From NCBI GenBank assembly GCA_000403255.2, contig KE159582.1, positions 87,313-151,312 on the forward strand: a DNA stretch of 64,000 nt, read 5' to 3'. This document shows positions 19,539 through 28,421 of the stretch, piece after piece. Positions within the stretch are counted from its first letter, which is position 1; every line of letters begins with the position of its first letter. The translations under genes were made by a program, and so were the position numbers. The stretch is from Lachnospiraceae bacterium 3-1 (lineage in GTDB: Bacteria; Bacillota; Clostridia; Lachnospirales; Lachnospiraceae). Under the pieces are notes generated by a model. It ran no database searches, was not told where the DNA came from, and worked only from the letters and a program-made list of their open reading frames with translations.

Positions 19539-19539
19539 A

Positions 19540-19896
19540 TCAGACCTCCCCCTGTTCCGTCAATTCTTCTATGCTAAACCGTTGTGGGAAAGTTGTTTTC
19601 TGTTGCAGTTCTAAGATAAAATCCTCAATCTCCTTGCAGATTTCAGCGGCGGTTGGATAGTAAGGAACACACTTTTTAAAGGCAGAATGTACCTCATAAA
19701 GTGTGTTCAGCAAAGCCCAAAATTCTTTCTCTGGCTTTGGCTGCGGGGCGTTTCCTTTGCATAACTGGCACATAAATTCTGCTGCGGACAGACCACAAGC
19801 AGCAGCGCACTGCTTTAATTTTTCATGTTCTTCCTCATTCAATCGGACAGTAATCGGGACATTCCGCACGTATTTTTCTGATTTTTCTTTGCTCAT
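19540..19896 (-). CDS. MobC relaxosome protein
   Basis: A 118-residue protein with the MobC pattern: PITVRLNEEEHEKLKQCAAACGLSAAEF near the start is a ribbon-helix-helix DNA-binding segment, followed by a helical domain. It would bind oriT just upstream (19,964-20,007) and recruit the MOBP relaxase. GAGGATAAG precedes the start. Confidence 0.8.
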   Translation of the reverse strand: MSKEKSEKYVRNVPITVRLNEEEHEKLKQCAAACGLSAAEFMCQLCKGNAPQPKPEKEFWALLNTLYEVHSAFKKCVPYYPTAAEICKEIEDFILELQQKTTFPQRFSIEELTEQGEV

Positions 19897-19963
19897 TTTT
19901 CTTATCCTCCAGTCTTAAATTTCTTTCTTCGGGGTATTCAGGGGCTGTTCCCTGGGTAAGTTA

Positions 19964-20007
19964 CGCCCACTTATTTTGTGTGGGCGGGATTGTGGCTGAC
20001 ACAATCC
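19964..20007. other. oriT candidate of the Tn4451-like element
   Basis: Two adjacent hairpins: CGCCCAC/GTGGGCG (19,964-19,986) and a perfect 8-bp stem GGATTGTG-GCTGA-CACAATCC (19,987-20,007). They lie directly upstream of mobC, where MOBP origins usually are. Confidence 0.55.
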
Positions 20008-20531
20008 GATGCTCGCTCTATCTCTGTGGACAACGCCGCAGAGCATTTTTCTTTGTAACAGCATTCTTCCATACCTGTCTTACCCTCCGAAAAGAAAACC
20101 CTATGTCCCTGCACCTCCGTTCTGGATTTGATTTCTCTTGACTTTTGGATAAATGAAAAAGCCGCTACACCGCACCACGAACGACAGGAGTGTTTTCTCC
20201 TGCTCGGATTCGCAATGCTGTGTAACGGCTTTGAGATTCAAAACCATGCTGCCATACACCAACCGAAAAGGGCAACATACTTTCGGCGGCGGTCAGTCTT
20301 GTCCGTTGGCTGACATTTCATTCTTACATTTATGTGCTATTTAATTTTCAATCTTCCAATTCCCTCATGGGTATTTTAGAATACCATAGTGGCTGTATCC
20401 ATGCCAAGATTTTGGGCAAATTTTTTAGTATTCCCTGTGGACGAGAATTTTATTCACCTACTTTGAAAATTGGGCAAGGGAATTTTATCCCCCACCCAAT
20501 AGTCCATAAGAAAACAGAAAATATTAGATGA
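20008..20531. other. Non-coding region upstream of mobC
   Basis: No credible gene is seen. AAAGCCGCTACAC (about 20,158) can pair with GTGTAACGGCTTT (about 20,219), giving a long stem around a 45-base loop, possibly a small RNA or part of oriT. The remainder is AT-rich without clear signals. Confidence 0.4.
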
Positions 20532-20957
20532 TTATAAAATCTTCCGCAGCTTTTTCCGCAAGTGGTCTAACCTTGCATAGATAGCCCCTGTTGTCAATCC
20601 CACAAGCGGGGCAATTTCCTTTGTGGAATAGCCCTGCATTTTTAGCGGGATGATTTGCAGGGTACGCCTGTCCACTGTGAGCAATGCCCGATACAGAGTT
20701 TCGTCTTCAATCTCGTCCAGTAAATCAGCGACAGTCTTTAGCTCGGTAGTCTGTTCCCTGTCTGCCATCCCCTCAAGGTATTCTCCAAAGTTGCTTGTCC
20801 AATGATAAAACCGTCTGTTAGAATTGAAGTCTGCCCTGTCGTCTGTGCAGATTTGTTCAATGGTGTTTTCATCAACTCCATGCTCCCGCAATATTTTTTC
20901 CTCGGCTTCTTTCCAGATAAACCATTTCCTGTTCTCCCGTCCGTTGTTGTATGCCAT
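20532..20957 (-). CDS. Sigma-70-region-4-like regulator
   Basis: A 141-residue protein starting at ATG 20,957 after GGAGG. The C-terminal 60 residues (LLTVDRRTLQIIPLKMQGYSTKEIAPLVGLTTGAIYARLDHLRKKL) form a sigma region 4 or LuxR-like helix-turn-helix. The N-terminal part is specific to Tn4451-like elements (MAYNNGRENRKWFIWKEAEEK). Proteins of this type occur regularly there and probably control element genes. It is not a full sigma factor, since region 2 is not recognisable. Confidence 0.75.
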   Translation of the reverse strand: MAYNNGRENRKWFIWKEAEEKILREHGVDENTIEQICTDDRADFNSNRRFYHWTSNFGEYLEGMADREQTTELKTVADLLDEIEDETLYRALLTVDRRTLQIIPLKMQGYSTKEIAPLVGLTTGAIYARLDHLRKKLRKIL

Positions 20958-21446
20958 TCTTTTTTCCTCCAATCTGAAATTTTTGAAAATGCTAAAATCC
21001 AGATTGGATAGGCGGCGAACGACAGCCAACAGCAGAAACAGCCCCTCGGCACATTCCGATAAAAAACGACAAAAGAAAAACCGCAAAGGCTCTGTGTCCT
21101 CTACGGTTATAAGTAATCTCAATTCTGTTAAGTGGAGATTCTACTTCTGGTTTCATGGTGAGAAGTAGCGTTGCATGGGCAGGGATTTTTTTAACTGGCT
21201 TCCTGCCATTCTCCGATATGCTATGTATAAACCGACTCTGTGTTGCATGAGCAGATAAATAACTACCCGAAAAAAGAACATAAAAAATCCCTCCAAACTC
21301 TAAAACAGGTCTGGAGAGTGTCTGTTAAGTTTTTTGGGCATAGCAAAATCGCCCGCCACACGCCGTTTTTTTTATTTGGTGGGCGGTTGCTTTAAAACCT
21401 TATGAAATGAAAGAGAGCCGACAGACTATGATATTAACTCATATGA
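20958..21446. other. Non-coding region with hairpins
   Basis: No gene is visible. A GC-rich inverted repeat with GCCCGCC on the left and GGTGGGC on the right flanks a T-rich stretch at about 21,340-21,390. CTCCAAACT ... TCTGGAG pairing occurs at about 21,292-21,317 and may act as a terminator. The boundary with the resistance-type cassette lies here. Confidence 0.4.
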
Positions 21447-21510
21447 TTATCGGCTCTGCATCTATGTGTCTGGCTCTTTAATAACTGCTATTTCAAATTT
21501 CTTGCTTTTC
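21447..21510 (-). pseudogene. 3' remnant of a second KTR-protein gene
   Basis: On the minus strand the frame reads FEIAVIKEPDT, TAG, MQSR, stop. This parallels the end of the intact KTR gene at 22,283 (SVIREPDAKTQSR, stop). The rest of the gene is missing. The remnant indicates an earlier copy of the cassette, or recombination between two copies. Confidence 0.65.
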
Positions 21511-21563
21511 AAGATTGCACATTTACTTTTTGGCATAATTTTTTCATTTCTTGACTTATAATT

Positions 21564-22046
21564 TTATAAAAGTTCACTATCTAAAGCTCGTAAATTTATG
21601 ACAGAGACTATTTCCTGTTGTATTCTTTTAACTTCATCAATTCTAACTCTGCCAATACGGTTTCTTTCCATTTTATAATCTACATCTGGAAATAATTTTT
21701 CCAGCAAATTATTTATTTCTGGAGATGCCCCCATTGAAGCTATCACAAGTGATGTCATATCATATTGTTCCAGTATATCTCTTAATTCGTTTTCTGGAAC
21801 TTTTGATAATTGTTCAAAATCAGTTATTTTTTTAGTCGGTATATTCGGCTCTAAAATATCATTTATTGTAATTCCGTAAAGCTTAGATATTTTTAACAGA
21901 ACCTCTAAATCTGGAATAGCTGCTCCCGTTTCCCATTTTGAAACAGCTTGTCTGGATATATCCAACCTTTTTGCTAATTCGTCTTGTGTGAAGTTATGTT
22001 TTTTTCGCAGTAATTGCAAATATTTTGAAATGATGTTTGTATTCAT
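21564..22046 (-). CDS. XRE-family regulator
   Basis: A 160-residue repressor-like protein. Residues 8-62 form a clear helix-turn-helix (LRKKHNFTQDELAKRLDISRQAVSKWETGAAIPDLE). The C-terminal 90 residues are helical and unassigned. The start at ATG 22,046 follows AAGGAGG. It lies between two KTR copies in the element's cargo and may control the neighbouring efflux genes, though a TetR gene is also present. Confidence 0.78.
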   Translation of the reverse strand: MNTNIISKYLQLLRKKHNFTQDELAKRLDISRQAVSKWETGAAIPDLEVLLKISKLYGITINDILEPNIPTKKITDFEQLSKVPENELRDILEQYDMTSLVIASMGASPEINNLLEKLFPDVDYKMERNRIGRVRIDEVKRIQQEIVSVINLRALDSELL

Positions 22047-22282
22047 AAAAATTCCCTCCTTTTTTCTATTATAAAATGACCTTATAGAAAAATAAAGAGC
22101 TTGAAAAGTGCCAAAAAGCAATTAGCGGTTGCTGTCATTTACCTTATTTCGATGGATGTCTTATCTGTATTCGATGTATCGCAGACTTTCTAGTATTGTA
22201 AGATAAAGCAGTAAAATGAAAAATCTTGACTGTCTGCGTAAGCAAAAACAGAGCCAACAAACTGTGGTTTTATTTCACAAGT

Positions 22283-22471
22283 TCATCGGCTCTGCGTCTT
22301 TGCGTCTGGCTCTCTGATAACAGACATATTCATTTGTCGGACATTTATAAGAGTTTCCTGTTTGCATTTTGGGCAAAATAAAGGGAATTTCTCAAGCACC
22401 GTATCTTCACGCAATTTCAATCTCGTCTTGTTTCCGCATACAGGACACAATAACCACTTTTCCTGCTTCAT
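22283..22471 (-). CDS. Cysteine-rich KTR protein
   Basis: A 62-residue zinc-ribbon protein with LLCPVCGNKTRLKLREDT ... LFCPKCKQETLINVRQ. Two CPxC knuckles and the KTR triplet define the small family called cysteine-rich KTR proteins, common beside resistance genes in Gram-positive transposons. It overlaps the MFS gene by ATGA, so it is the last gene of a tetR-mfs-ktr operon. Function unknown. Confidence 0.85.
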   Translation of the reverse strand: MKQEKWLLCPVCGNKTRLKLREDTVLEKFPLFCPKCKQETLINVRQMNMSVIREPDAKTQSR

Positions 22472-23721
22472 GCTGACACCTCCTGCTGTTCCTTTTCCAT
22501 ATTCTTAAAGAAGCTCATTGCAGATAATCCTACAATGCAAACTATGATGCCAGTTGGGATTAAGACAAAATATACAGCACTGTAAAATCTGTCAAACAAA
22601 AAACCGTACACAATTTGTCCTATGGGCTGGACACACAAAGTAACCGTTGATGTATAAGCCATCACTTTTCCTATGAAATGATTTGGCGTCCTCTGCTGTA
22701 TGAGGGAAACAGCAAAAATAGAAAATATACTGATAACAGCCTGCATACCGCAAAATGATACAACCGTAACGCCATACTTTATAATAGCGTTCACTGGCAA
22801 AAGGAAAACAATGCCGGCAGGGATAATAAAAATACCAAGAGTTGCAAGCAGGACAGATAATTTATGTATTTTCAATTTTTCTGCCAAAACTCCTGCGGCA
22901 ATGCTCCCCAAGATTGTAGCGACTGCCAACGCACTTTCCGCAGCCCCATAATACTTTGCATTCAATCCGAGGACAGTCCGCACAAGAAAGGGGAGCCCGA
23001 CTATGGTAATGCCCATCACAAAAAACCTTGAGAATGCCGTTAAGAGCAGCATCTTTGATATGCTGGTCTGTTCTTTTGAAATATACTGCATACTTGATAA
23101 AAAATCCTGTTTAACAATCTGAAGCACACCGCCTTGACTTTGAATACGCTGATAGCTCAATTTTATAAAACATTCAAACAGGGCAGTAATAAAAAAACAG
23201 ACAACGCTCGCATACATCACGGGTTTCAGTCCAAACACGGCATATAATACACCGCCCAACATAGGGGCAATCAGATAGGATAAAGACGCCACTTGATTTA
23301 CAACGGCATTTCCTTTCATAATATTGTCACCTTGTAACATGGTGGGAATACACGCTTGAACAGTAGGCGTTTCAAACGCACCCAAAATAGAAAGTATAAT
23401 AAGCAACGTACTGATTACGGCAATGGCATTGCTTTCCGACAAGAATAATGCCGCACATAAAACGGATACGCCAGTCAATGCGTCTAACGCCACCATAATA
23501 TTTCGTCTGTCTGCCCTGTCCGTCAAGATACCGCCAAGCGGTGACAAAAGAATGGTCGGGATTGTAGCAGCAGACAATATCCCTGCAAATATGGCTGCCG
23601 AACCAGTCGCTTCCAGTACATACATGGACAGTGCCAGTTTCAATATAAAATTTCCAAACAATGAGGTTAGCTGCCCCAAAATAAGGAGCGTAAAATTTTT
23701 CGTAAATAATTTTTCCGTCAT
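22468..23721 (-). CDS. MFS efflux transporter
   Basis: A 417-residue 12-helix major facilitator transporter of the MefA/EntS-like group (MFS_3). The loop between helices 2 and 3 has GGILTDRADRRNIM, the classical motif A. Hydrophobic segments are regularly spaced throughout. The gene is joined by ATGA overlaps to tetR upstream and ktr downstream, a drug-inducible efflux design. The substrate cannot be read from sequence; macrolides or other amphiphiles are possible. Confidence 0.85.
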   Translation of the reverse strand: MTEKLFTKNFTLLILGQLTSLFGNFILKLALSMYVLEATGSAAIFAGILSAATIPTILLSPLGGILTDRADRRNIMVALDALTGVSVLCAALFLSESNAIAVISTLLIILSILGAFETPTVQACIPTMLQGDNIMKGNAVVNQVASLSYLIAPMLGGVLYAVFGLKPVMYASVVCFFITALFECFIKLSYQRIQSQGGVLQIVKQDFLSSMQYISKEQTSISKMLLLTAFSRFFVMGITIVGLPFLVRTVLGLNAKYYGAAESALAVATILGSIAAGVLAEKLKIHKLSVLLATLGIFIIPAGIVFLLPVNAIIKYGVTVVSFCGMQAVISIFSIFAVSLIQQRTPNHFIGKVMAYTSTVTLCVQPIGQIVYGFLFDRFYSAVYFVLIPTGIIVCIVGLSAMSFFKNMEKEQQEVSA

Positions 23722-24428
23722 GGCTGATTCCCTCCTTTTTCATTGTTGCTGTCGGCTTCTTCCGACATAAAGGTATGCCCGCAGGGTGTTTCCGTAATAT
23801 CAGTGATAAATTTTTCTGTAAAGGTTGTCGCATCATCATCATAAAGCGGCAGTCCCATATGGGCTAACACTTCTTTCACAAAATGATATTTATGATACAG
23901 TTCTTCCTCTGTTGCAGGGAATACCGAGGGCATGAGCCAGAAGTTGATAAGCGGCAAAAGCTCGGAAAGCTCCTTTATGTATTCCGTCTTGATAGAACCG
24001 TCCTTTTTTCCCTCCTCCAACAATTCCAACCACAAGGGGGTTAATACACGCCTGTTTTCTGCAACTGCCGCCGCTAAAATGTGCGGGTCTTTCAAAATCG
24101 GGACTGCCTGCATATTTATCTGGTTTCGTTCATCGTCCGACTGATTCAGTGTAAGCAACAACCTGATTTTTTGCAAACCGTTCAAGTCATCCCTCTCCTT
24201 TACTGCTTCAAATGGGTTGTCCTCGAAAAACATTTGATTGCCTAATGCGTACATTACTTCCTCTTTGCTTTGAAAACAACGGTAAAACATTCCTTTTGCT
24301 CCGCCTACCATATCCATAATGTCAGAAACCGAAGTTTCTTCGTACCCTTTGGAGATAAACAGTTTCTGTGCTGCATCTAGTATTTCCTTTTTCCATTGTT
24401 CTGGTGTCTTTTTTACAGGTCTAGCCAA
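23718..24428 (-). CDS. TetR-family repressor of the efflux operon
   Basis: A 236-residue TetR-type regulator. The helix-turn-helix (about 10-60) reads ILDAAQKLFISKGYEETSVSDIMDMVGGAKGMFYRCF. The ligand-binding domain is unassigned. A 25-bp palindrome sits between its promoter and start codon, so it should repress its own operon together with the MFS gene it overlaps. The inducer is presumably a substrate of the pump. Confidence 0.88.
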   Translation of the reverse strand: MARPVKKTPEQWKKEILDAAQKLFISKGYEETSVSDIMDMVGGAKGMFYRCFQSKEEVMYALGNQMFFEDNPFEAVKERDDLNGLQKIRLLLTLNQSDDERNQINMQAVPILKDPHILAAAVAENRRVLTPLWLELLEEGKKDGSIKTEYIKELSELLPLINFWLMPSVFPATEEELYHKYHFVKEVLAHMGLPLYDDDATTFTEKFITDITETPCGHTFMSEEADSNNEKGGNQP

Positions 24429-24453
24429 ATGTTATTGCACCTCCTTTGTATTT

Positions 24454-24507
24454 AGTTATTGACTTTAAGTCAATAACTATTTTAGCGCCATTCTTAAATT
24501 TTTGCAA
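24454..24507 (-). promoter_or_regulatory. tetR-mfs-ktr promoter and palindromic operator
   Basis: On the minus strand TTGCAA (24,502-24,507) and TAAAAT (24,479-24,484) are 17 bases apart. A 25-bp perfect palindrome (AGTTATTGACTT and its complement around one base, 24,454-24,478) starts right after the -10 box, where a bound TetR dimer would block initiation. Confidence 0.85.
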
Positions 24508-24610
24508 TAGCCATAATTTTCCATAGATCAAAAATCACTTATGTGCAAAATCCACAAAATTCTTGACATTTAAAAAGCGACAGAGATTTCTCCCTGTCGC
24601 TTTTGTCCAC

Positions 24611-24985
24611 TTATGCAAAAATAATTTCCTTGTTTACAATCTCCCTTGCACAAGCTCTTAGGTTGCCTAAATGTCCTACCCATTCTAAGGCGTTTTCAGC
24701 CTTTAACTGTTCTGTTATGCCTTGTGCCTGTTTCATGTCCTCAATGAGCCTTTCAAAGCGTTCCTGCGCCTGTCTGTCAATGCTGATAAGATAAGCATTC
24801 AGCTTGCCGCTTGTAAGAAGATTGGTGTATGTAACTTTGCAATATTGCTTCAGATAGTCCAGATGCCGCTGTCCCCATGCGCCTATCGGCTGTTCTTCTT
24901 CGGCGGGCAATCGCAAATCTGGAATAAAATATTCATTTTCTTCGTGATAAGTACCGCCTAACTGTTTAAATAATGATTCGTTCAT
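24611..24985 (-). CDS. tnpV: TnpV-like transposon protein
   Basis: A 124-residue protein of the TnpV family found in Tn4451-like elements. It contains YFIPDLRLPAEEEQPIGAWGQRH, the LLTSGKLNAYLISID segment and the C-terminal LRACAREIVNKEIIF. Function is not established. ATG 24,985 follows GGAGG. It is the rightmost gene of the inner element, so the element's right end probably lies within about 100 bases beyond it. A second, interrupted copy is at 26,481-26,912. Confidence 0.85.
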   Translation of the reverse strand: MNESLFKQLGGTYHEENEYFIPDLRLPAEEEQPIGAWGQRHLDYLKQYCKVTYTNLLTSGKLNAYLISIDRQAQERFERLIEDMKQAQGITEQLKAENALEWVGHLGNLRACAREIVNKEIIFA

Positions 24986-25110
24986 TTTGTAATTCCTCCG
25001 TGTGATTTGAATTTGCCTACAATTCAATCATTCTGGCTGTTTACAAAATATAAGGAAATCGACTTCCTTATGACGTTTCCTCCGTGCAGGGGGCTTTTTA
25101 CAAAAAGCCG

Positions 25111-25168
25111 CCCTGTCTCGTCTGCCAACTCGGTCGGTTCGCAGCTTGTGTGCCACTGGCACACGCTC
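25111..25168 (+). repeat. Palindromic mobile repeat, copy 1
   Basis: Contains CTCGGTCGGTTCGCAGC followed by the hairpin GTGTGCC-ACT-GGCACAC (25,148-25,164). About 50 bases match, in inverse orientation, the insertion in tnpV at 26,598-26,652. The copies differ by a compensatory pair in the stem (T/A here, A/T there). Confidence 0.7.
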
Positions 25169-25178
25169 ACCCCTCGGA

Positions 25179-25262
25179 GAGCGCAAAACCCGCTTGCGGG
25201 TTGCATTTTTGTTGGCCAGCCGACAAAAGTGCTTTTGCGTTACTTTCGGGAAAGTAACAAAG
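25179..25262 (+). other. oriT-like hairpin block, element 2
   Basis: Counterpart of 8,570-8,660. It has AACCCGC-TT-GCGGGTT (25,187-25,202), CAAAAG-TG-CTTTTG (25,224-25,237) and GTTACTTTC-GG-GAAAGTAAC (25,239-25,258), with TTGCATTTTTGTTGG conserved between. The first stem differs from copy 1 by a paired change (T-A to C-G), showing that the fold is kept. Confidence 0.7.
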
Positions 25263-25314
25263 CCTACCAGCCGAAAAGAAAGGGCGTGATTTTATAAGAC
25301 GGACGATTAGCGCA

Positions 25315-26472
25315 ATGGTGGGGAAAGGCTCGGTCAACCATAACAGCCGTAAATTCAAAGCGGAGAATGTTGACGGAGAACGGTCACATCTCAATGTAGA
25401 TTACTGCAATGAGAATATAAAGAAAGTGTATCATAAGCTATTTGGTGAAGCGTTGCAAAGATATAATGAAAAACAGACGAGGGCAGACCGCCGCATTGCC
25501 GATTATTATGAGAAGATACGGAACTCAAAGCAGGAAAAGCCGTTCCATGAGCTGATTTTGCAGATTGGGGATAAGGAAAATATGGGCGCAGGAAGTGAAA
25601 ACGGACAGCTTGCAAGGCAGATTTTGGATGAATATTATCATGGATTCCAAGAACGAAACCATAATCTCTATGTATTTTCCGCTCATATCCATATGGATGA
25701 GACAACGCCACATCTTCATATTGATTTTGTCCCATTCACGACTGGCAGCAAGCGTGGACTTGATACGAGGGTATCTCTAAAACAGGCGTTAGCGGCGCAG
25801 GGATTCAAAGGCGGCTCCCGTGGCGATACGGAGTGGAGCCAGTGGGTACAGTCCGAAAAAGAAAATCTTGCCGCTGTGATGGGGCGGCATGGCATTGAAT
25901 GGGAGCATAAAGGCACGCATGAGAAACATTTGTCTGTCCTTGATTATAAAAAGCAGGAGCGGGAAAAAGAGGTCATCCAGCTTGAGGGGCAGATTTTGGA
26001 GAAAAAAGAGGAATTTCAAGTATTGTCGGACAGGGTGGAGAATTACGACAAAGGCATGGAAAATCTAAAAACTCTGGAACAGGTTCTTGACACTTCTCCA
26101 GAGTACCAGTTGCCAGAGCTGCAGGGGTTGATGTCGGCGAAGTCGTATAAGAATAAAGTGGCAGAGCCTTTGGTGCGAAAGCTGAAATCGCTTGTTAAAA
26201 CGGCTCTTATAAGGTGCTTTGAAGCGTGGGACAGCTATTATCGGCTGAATGTTACAAACAGCAATCTCCACCGTGAGAATGACGGGTTAAGGAGAACCAA
26301 TGAGAAACTGGCAGGGGAAAATGAAAATCTTCGTGCGGAAAACAAGGATTATAAGCTGCTCCGCAAGGCGTTTGGAAGTAAGCAGATAGACAATCTTTTA
26401 GAGCAGGCAAAAGCAGTACAGCAGTCTAAACAGCGTGGGAAACGCTTTAGAAACAATAAAGAGGAAAGGTAG
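25315..26472 (+). CDS. MobV-family relaxase, element 2
   Basis: A 385-residue MobV relaxase paralogous to the one at 8,763. It has GSVNHNSRKF at residues 4-13 and HIHMDETTPHLHIDF at about 122-136, and a shorter C-terminal coiled coil (about 220-375). ATG 25,315 is the first standard start; homology continues upstream (R-R-T-I-S-A), so an unusual start (ATA about 25,294) is possible. It should be the mobilization gene of element 2, now separated from its int-repA genes by the inserted Tn4451-like element. Confidence 0.9.
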   Translation: MVGKGSVNHNSRKFKAENVDGERSHLNVDYCNENIKKVYHKLFGEALQRYNEKQTRADRRIADYYEKIRNSKQEKPFHELILQIGDKENMGAGSENGQLARQILDEYYHGFQERNHNLYVFSAHIHMDETTPHLHIDFVPFTTGSKRGLDTRVSLKQALAAQGFKGGSRGDTEWSQWVQSEKENLAAVMGRHGIEWEHKGTHEKHLSVLDYKKQEREKEVIQLEGQILEKKEEFQVLSDRVENYDKGMENLKTLEQVLDTSPEYQLPELQGLMSAKSYKNKVAEPLVRKLKSLVKTALIRCFEAWDSYYRLNVTNSNLHRENDGLRRTNEKLAGENENLRAENKDYKLLRKAFGSKQIDNLLEQAKAVQQSKQRGKRFRNNKEER

Positions 26473-26480
26473 GAAACACT

Positions 26481-26912
26481 ATGGAAAACAGGATTTATGA
26501 CGAAAATAACGGTCTTTGGTATGCAAAACAAGGCGACTATTACATCCCAGAACTTGCATTACCTCCCGAAGAAGAAAAGCCGATAGGTATATGGGGGTGA
26601 GCGAGTGCCAGTGGCACTCACGCTGCGAACCGACCGAGCCGGCAGGCGAGAAAAAGACATTTGTGGTATCTAAAAGAGCATAAACAGTTCGTTTATCTCA
26701 ATCTGTTGACGAGCGGCAGGCTGAATGAATACCTTGCAAGCGTAGATGAACAGGCAGAGGATATGTTTTTTCGGCTGGTAAAGGAGTATGCCGGCAAGCA
26801 TGGAGTAACGGAGCAATTAAAGGCAGAAAATCAGCTTTTATGGGTTCAAAAAATGAATAATATTCGGGCTTGTGCGAGGGAAATTGTGGAAAACGAGGTA
26901 ATCTATTTATAA
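26481..26912 (+). pseudogene. tnpV: tnpV-like gene interrupted by the palindromic repeat
   Basis: The first half (from ATG 26,481) reads YYIPELALPPEEEKPIGIWG and then meets TGA (26,598-26,600), the first codon of a repeat insertion. The frame resumes, unchanged, with RHLWYLKEHKQFVYLNLLTSGRLNEYLASVD and ends LWVQKMNNIRACAREIVENEVIYL. Comparison with the intact copy at 24,611 shows a clean insertion of about 54 bases (18 codons) between G and RH. Apart from the TGA the insertion would be translated in frame. Confidence 0.85.
26598..26652 (-). repeat. Palindromic mobile repeat, copy 2, inside tnpV
   Basis: Hairpin GAGTGCC-AGT-GGCACTC (26,603-26,619) followed by GCTGCGAACCGACCGAG, the reverse complement of the arrangement at 25,111-25,168. 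It breaks an otherwise collinear tnpV frame, which shows it is an insertion and not an ancestral sequence. Confidence 0.75.
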
Positions 26913-26923
26913 GTGATAGGTGG

Positions 26924-26952
26924 CACTTCTACGGTATGTGGAAGTGCCTCTC
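26924..26952 (+). terminator. Hairpin after tnpV
   Basis: GGCACTTC pairs with GAAGTGCC around a ten-base loop. The tail is only weakly T-rich, so termination strength is uncertain. Confidence 0.45.
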
Positions 26953-27058
26953 AATTAAGCAAAAATAGTTCGGGGAATTGAAAAATCTTATAAATTCATG
27001 TATACTGAAAAAAAGAAATTAGACTGCGAAATTGGGGATTTTTGGAGGTAAGATAAAG

Positions 27059-27520
27059 ATGAGCGAAATTATATTTTTAAGATGCGATGGAAATAACAAA
27101 GATTTTATAGAAAATTGCAGGTTACTTGATGAGGATTTGGATTTGCGAGTTGGAAAAGTGATTAAACGGGATAAGTATGCTCAATATAACCTAATTGATA
27201 AAATAAACGAAGCGATAGTTGTTTATCGGGGAAATAATCCGATTGGTGGTGGTTCGATACGTCCTTATGATGAAAATACAGTAGAGCTAAAAAGAGTGTT
27301 TGTCATACCAACTGAACAAGGAAAGGGCATAGGAACAGAGTTGGTTTCTAAACTAATAGAGTGGGCGAAAGAACTGGGATATAAGAAAATGATTTTGGAA
27401 ACAGGAGAACTTTTAGCGGAATCCTGTCATGTATATTTAAAGTTAGGATTTAAGCAAATTCCTAATTATGGTGCGTATGTAGATATGCCAGAGTCTCTCT
27501 GTATGGGAAAAGAATTATAA
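27059..27520 (+). CDS. GNAT acetyltransferase
   Basis: A 153-residue GCN5-type N-acetyltransferase. The acetyl-CoA loop is seen in [20 protein letters not shown] (R/Q-x-x-G-x-G/A pattern), followed by [10 protein letters not shown] and the [13 protein letters not shown] end. ATG 27,059 has GGAGG upstream. The substrate is unknown. It is AT-rich cargo of element 2 and begins a group with a methyltransferase and a second acetyltransferase. Confidence 0.85.
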   Translation: MSEIIFLRCDGNNKDFIENCRLLDEDLDLRVGKVIKRDKYAQYNLIDKINEAIVVYRGNNPIGGGSIRPYDENTVELKRVFVIPTEQGKGIGTELVSKLIEWAKELGYKKMILETGELLAESCHVYLKLGFKQIPNYGAYVDMPESLCMGKEL

Positions 27521-27593
27521 GTTGAAACAGGCATATAAGAAATTTATCGTAATGCTGCATATAAAGAAAATTAAGATTGAGGAAGATAATGAT

Positions 27594-28379
27594 ATGAAGA
27601 TAATAAACAAAGACATAGATAGCGGAAAACCCTTTGACTGGGGGCAAACTTCTTTAGATTATGCGAAATTCCGTGATATTTATCCACAAGAGTTTTATCA
27701 AAGGATTGTTGACCGTAAATTATGCTTGGACGGACAATCTGTCCTTGATATTGGAACAGGAACGGGGGTTCTTCCTAGAAATATGTATCAATATGGGGCG
27801 AAGTGGACGGCTGCGGATATTTCAGAAAACCAAATTGAACAAGCAAAAATTCTCTCAAAGGGTATGGATATAGATTATCATGTTATATCAACAGAGGATA
27901 TAAGTTTTTCGGATAATTCTTTTGATGTAATTACAGCCTGTCAGTGTTTTTGGTATTTTGACCATGAATCTGTTATGCCTAAGTTTTATCGTATGCTGAA
28001 ACAAGGGGGGAGTATTCTTGTTTTATATATGGCATGGCTGCCATTTGAGGACAATATTGCAGGAGCTAGTGAAAAACTTGTATTAAAATATAATCCAAAT
28101 TGGAGCGGCGCAAGGGAAACGAAACATCCGATAGACATACCAGATTGTTATAAAGAAAACTTTGCGCTTGTATATCATGAAGAATTTACTCTAAGAATAC
28201 CGTTTACCCGTGAAAGCTGGAATGGAAGAATGAAGGCTTGCCGTGGAATCGGAGCTTCGCTTACCGAGAAAGAAATTTCGATGTGGGAACAAGAGCATAT
28301 GCAGCTCCTTAAACAAATTGCACCGAATGAATTTGATATTTTGCATTATATTGCTATTGCAGAGCTTAAAAAGCATTAA
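27594..28379 (+). CDS. SAM-dependent methyltransferase
   Basis: A 261-residue class I methyltransferase. Motif I is VLDIGTGTGVLPR (about residues 52-64). The acidic strand-2 end is WTAADIS, and FDVITACQCFWYF follows as the motif IV region. I start at MKIINKD (27,594), the methionine that precedes the family's usual N-terminus. Substrate unknown; small-molecule methyltransferases of this type are frequent on integrative elements. Confidence 0.85.
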   Translation: MKIINKDIDSGKPFDWGQTSLDYAKFRDIYPQEFYQRIVDRKLCLDGQSVLDIGTGTGVLPRNMYQYGAKWTAADISENQIEQAKILSKGMDIDYHVISTEDISFSDNSFDVITACQCFWYFDHESVMPKFYRMLKQGGSILVLYMAWLPFEDNIAGASEKLVLKYNPNWSGARETKHPIDIPDCYKENFALVYHEEFTLRIPFTRESWNGRMKACRGIGASLTEKEISMWEQEHMQLLKQIAPNEFDILHYIAIAELKKH

Positions 28380-28421
28380 ATTCTGTTTGTTAAATTAACA
28401 TTTGTGAGGTTTTACATAAAT

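Noticed and set aside
20128..20344. Two overlapping small frames upstream of mobC
   Set aside because: Neither has a ribosome binding site or recognisable protein pattern, and both run through a possible long stem structure.
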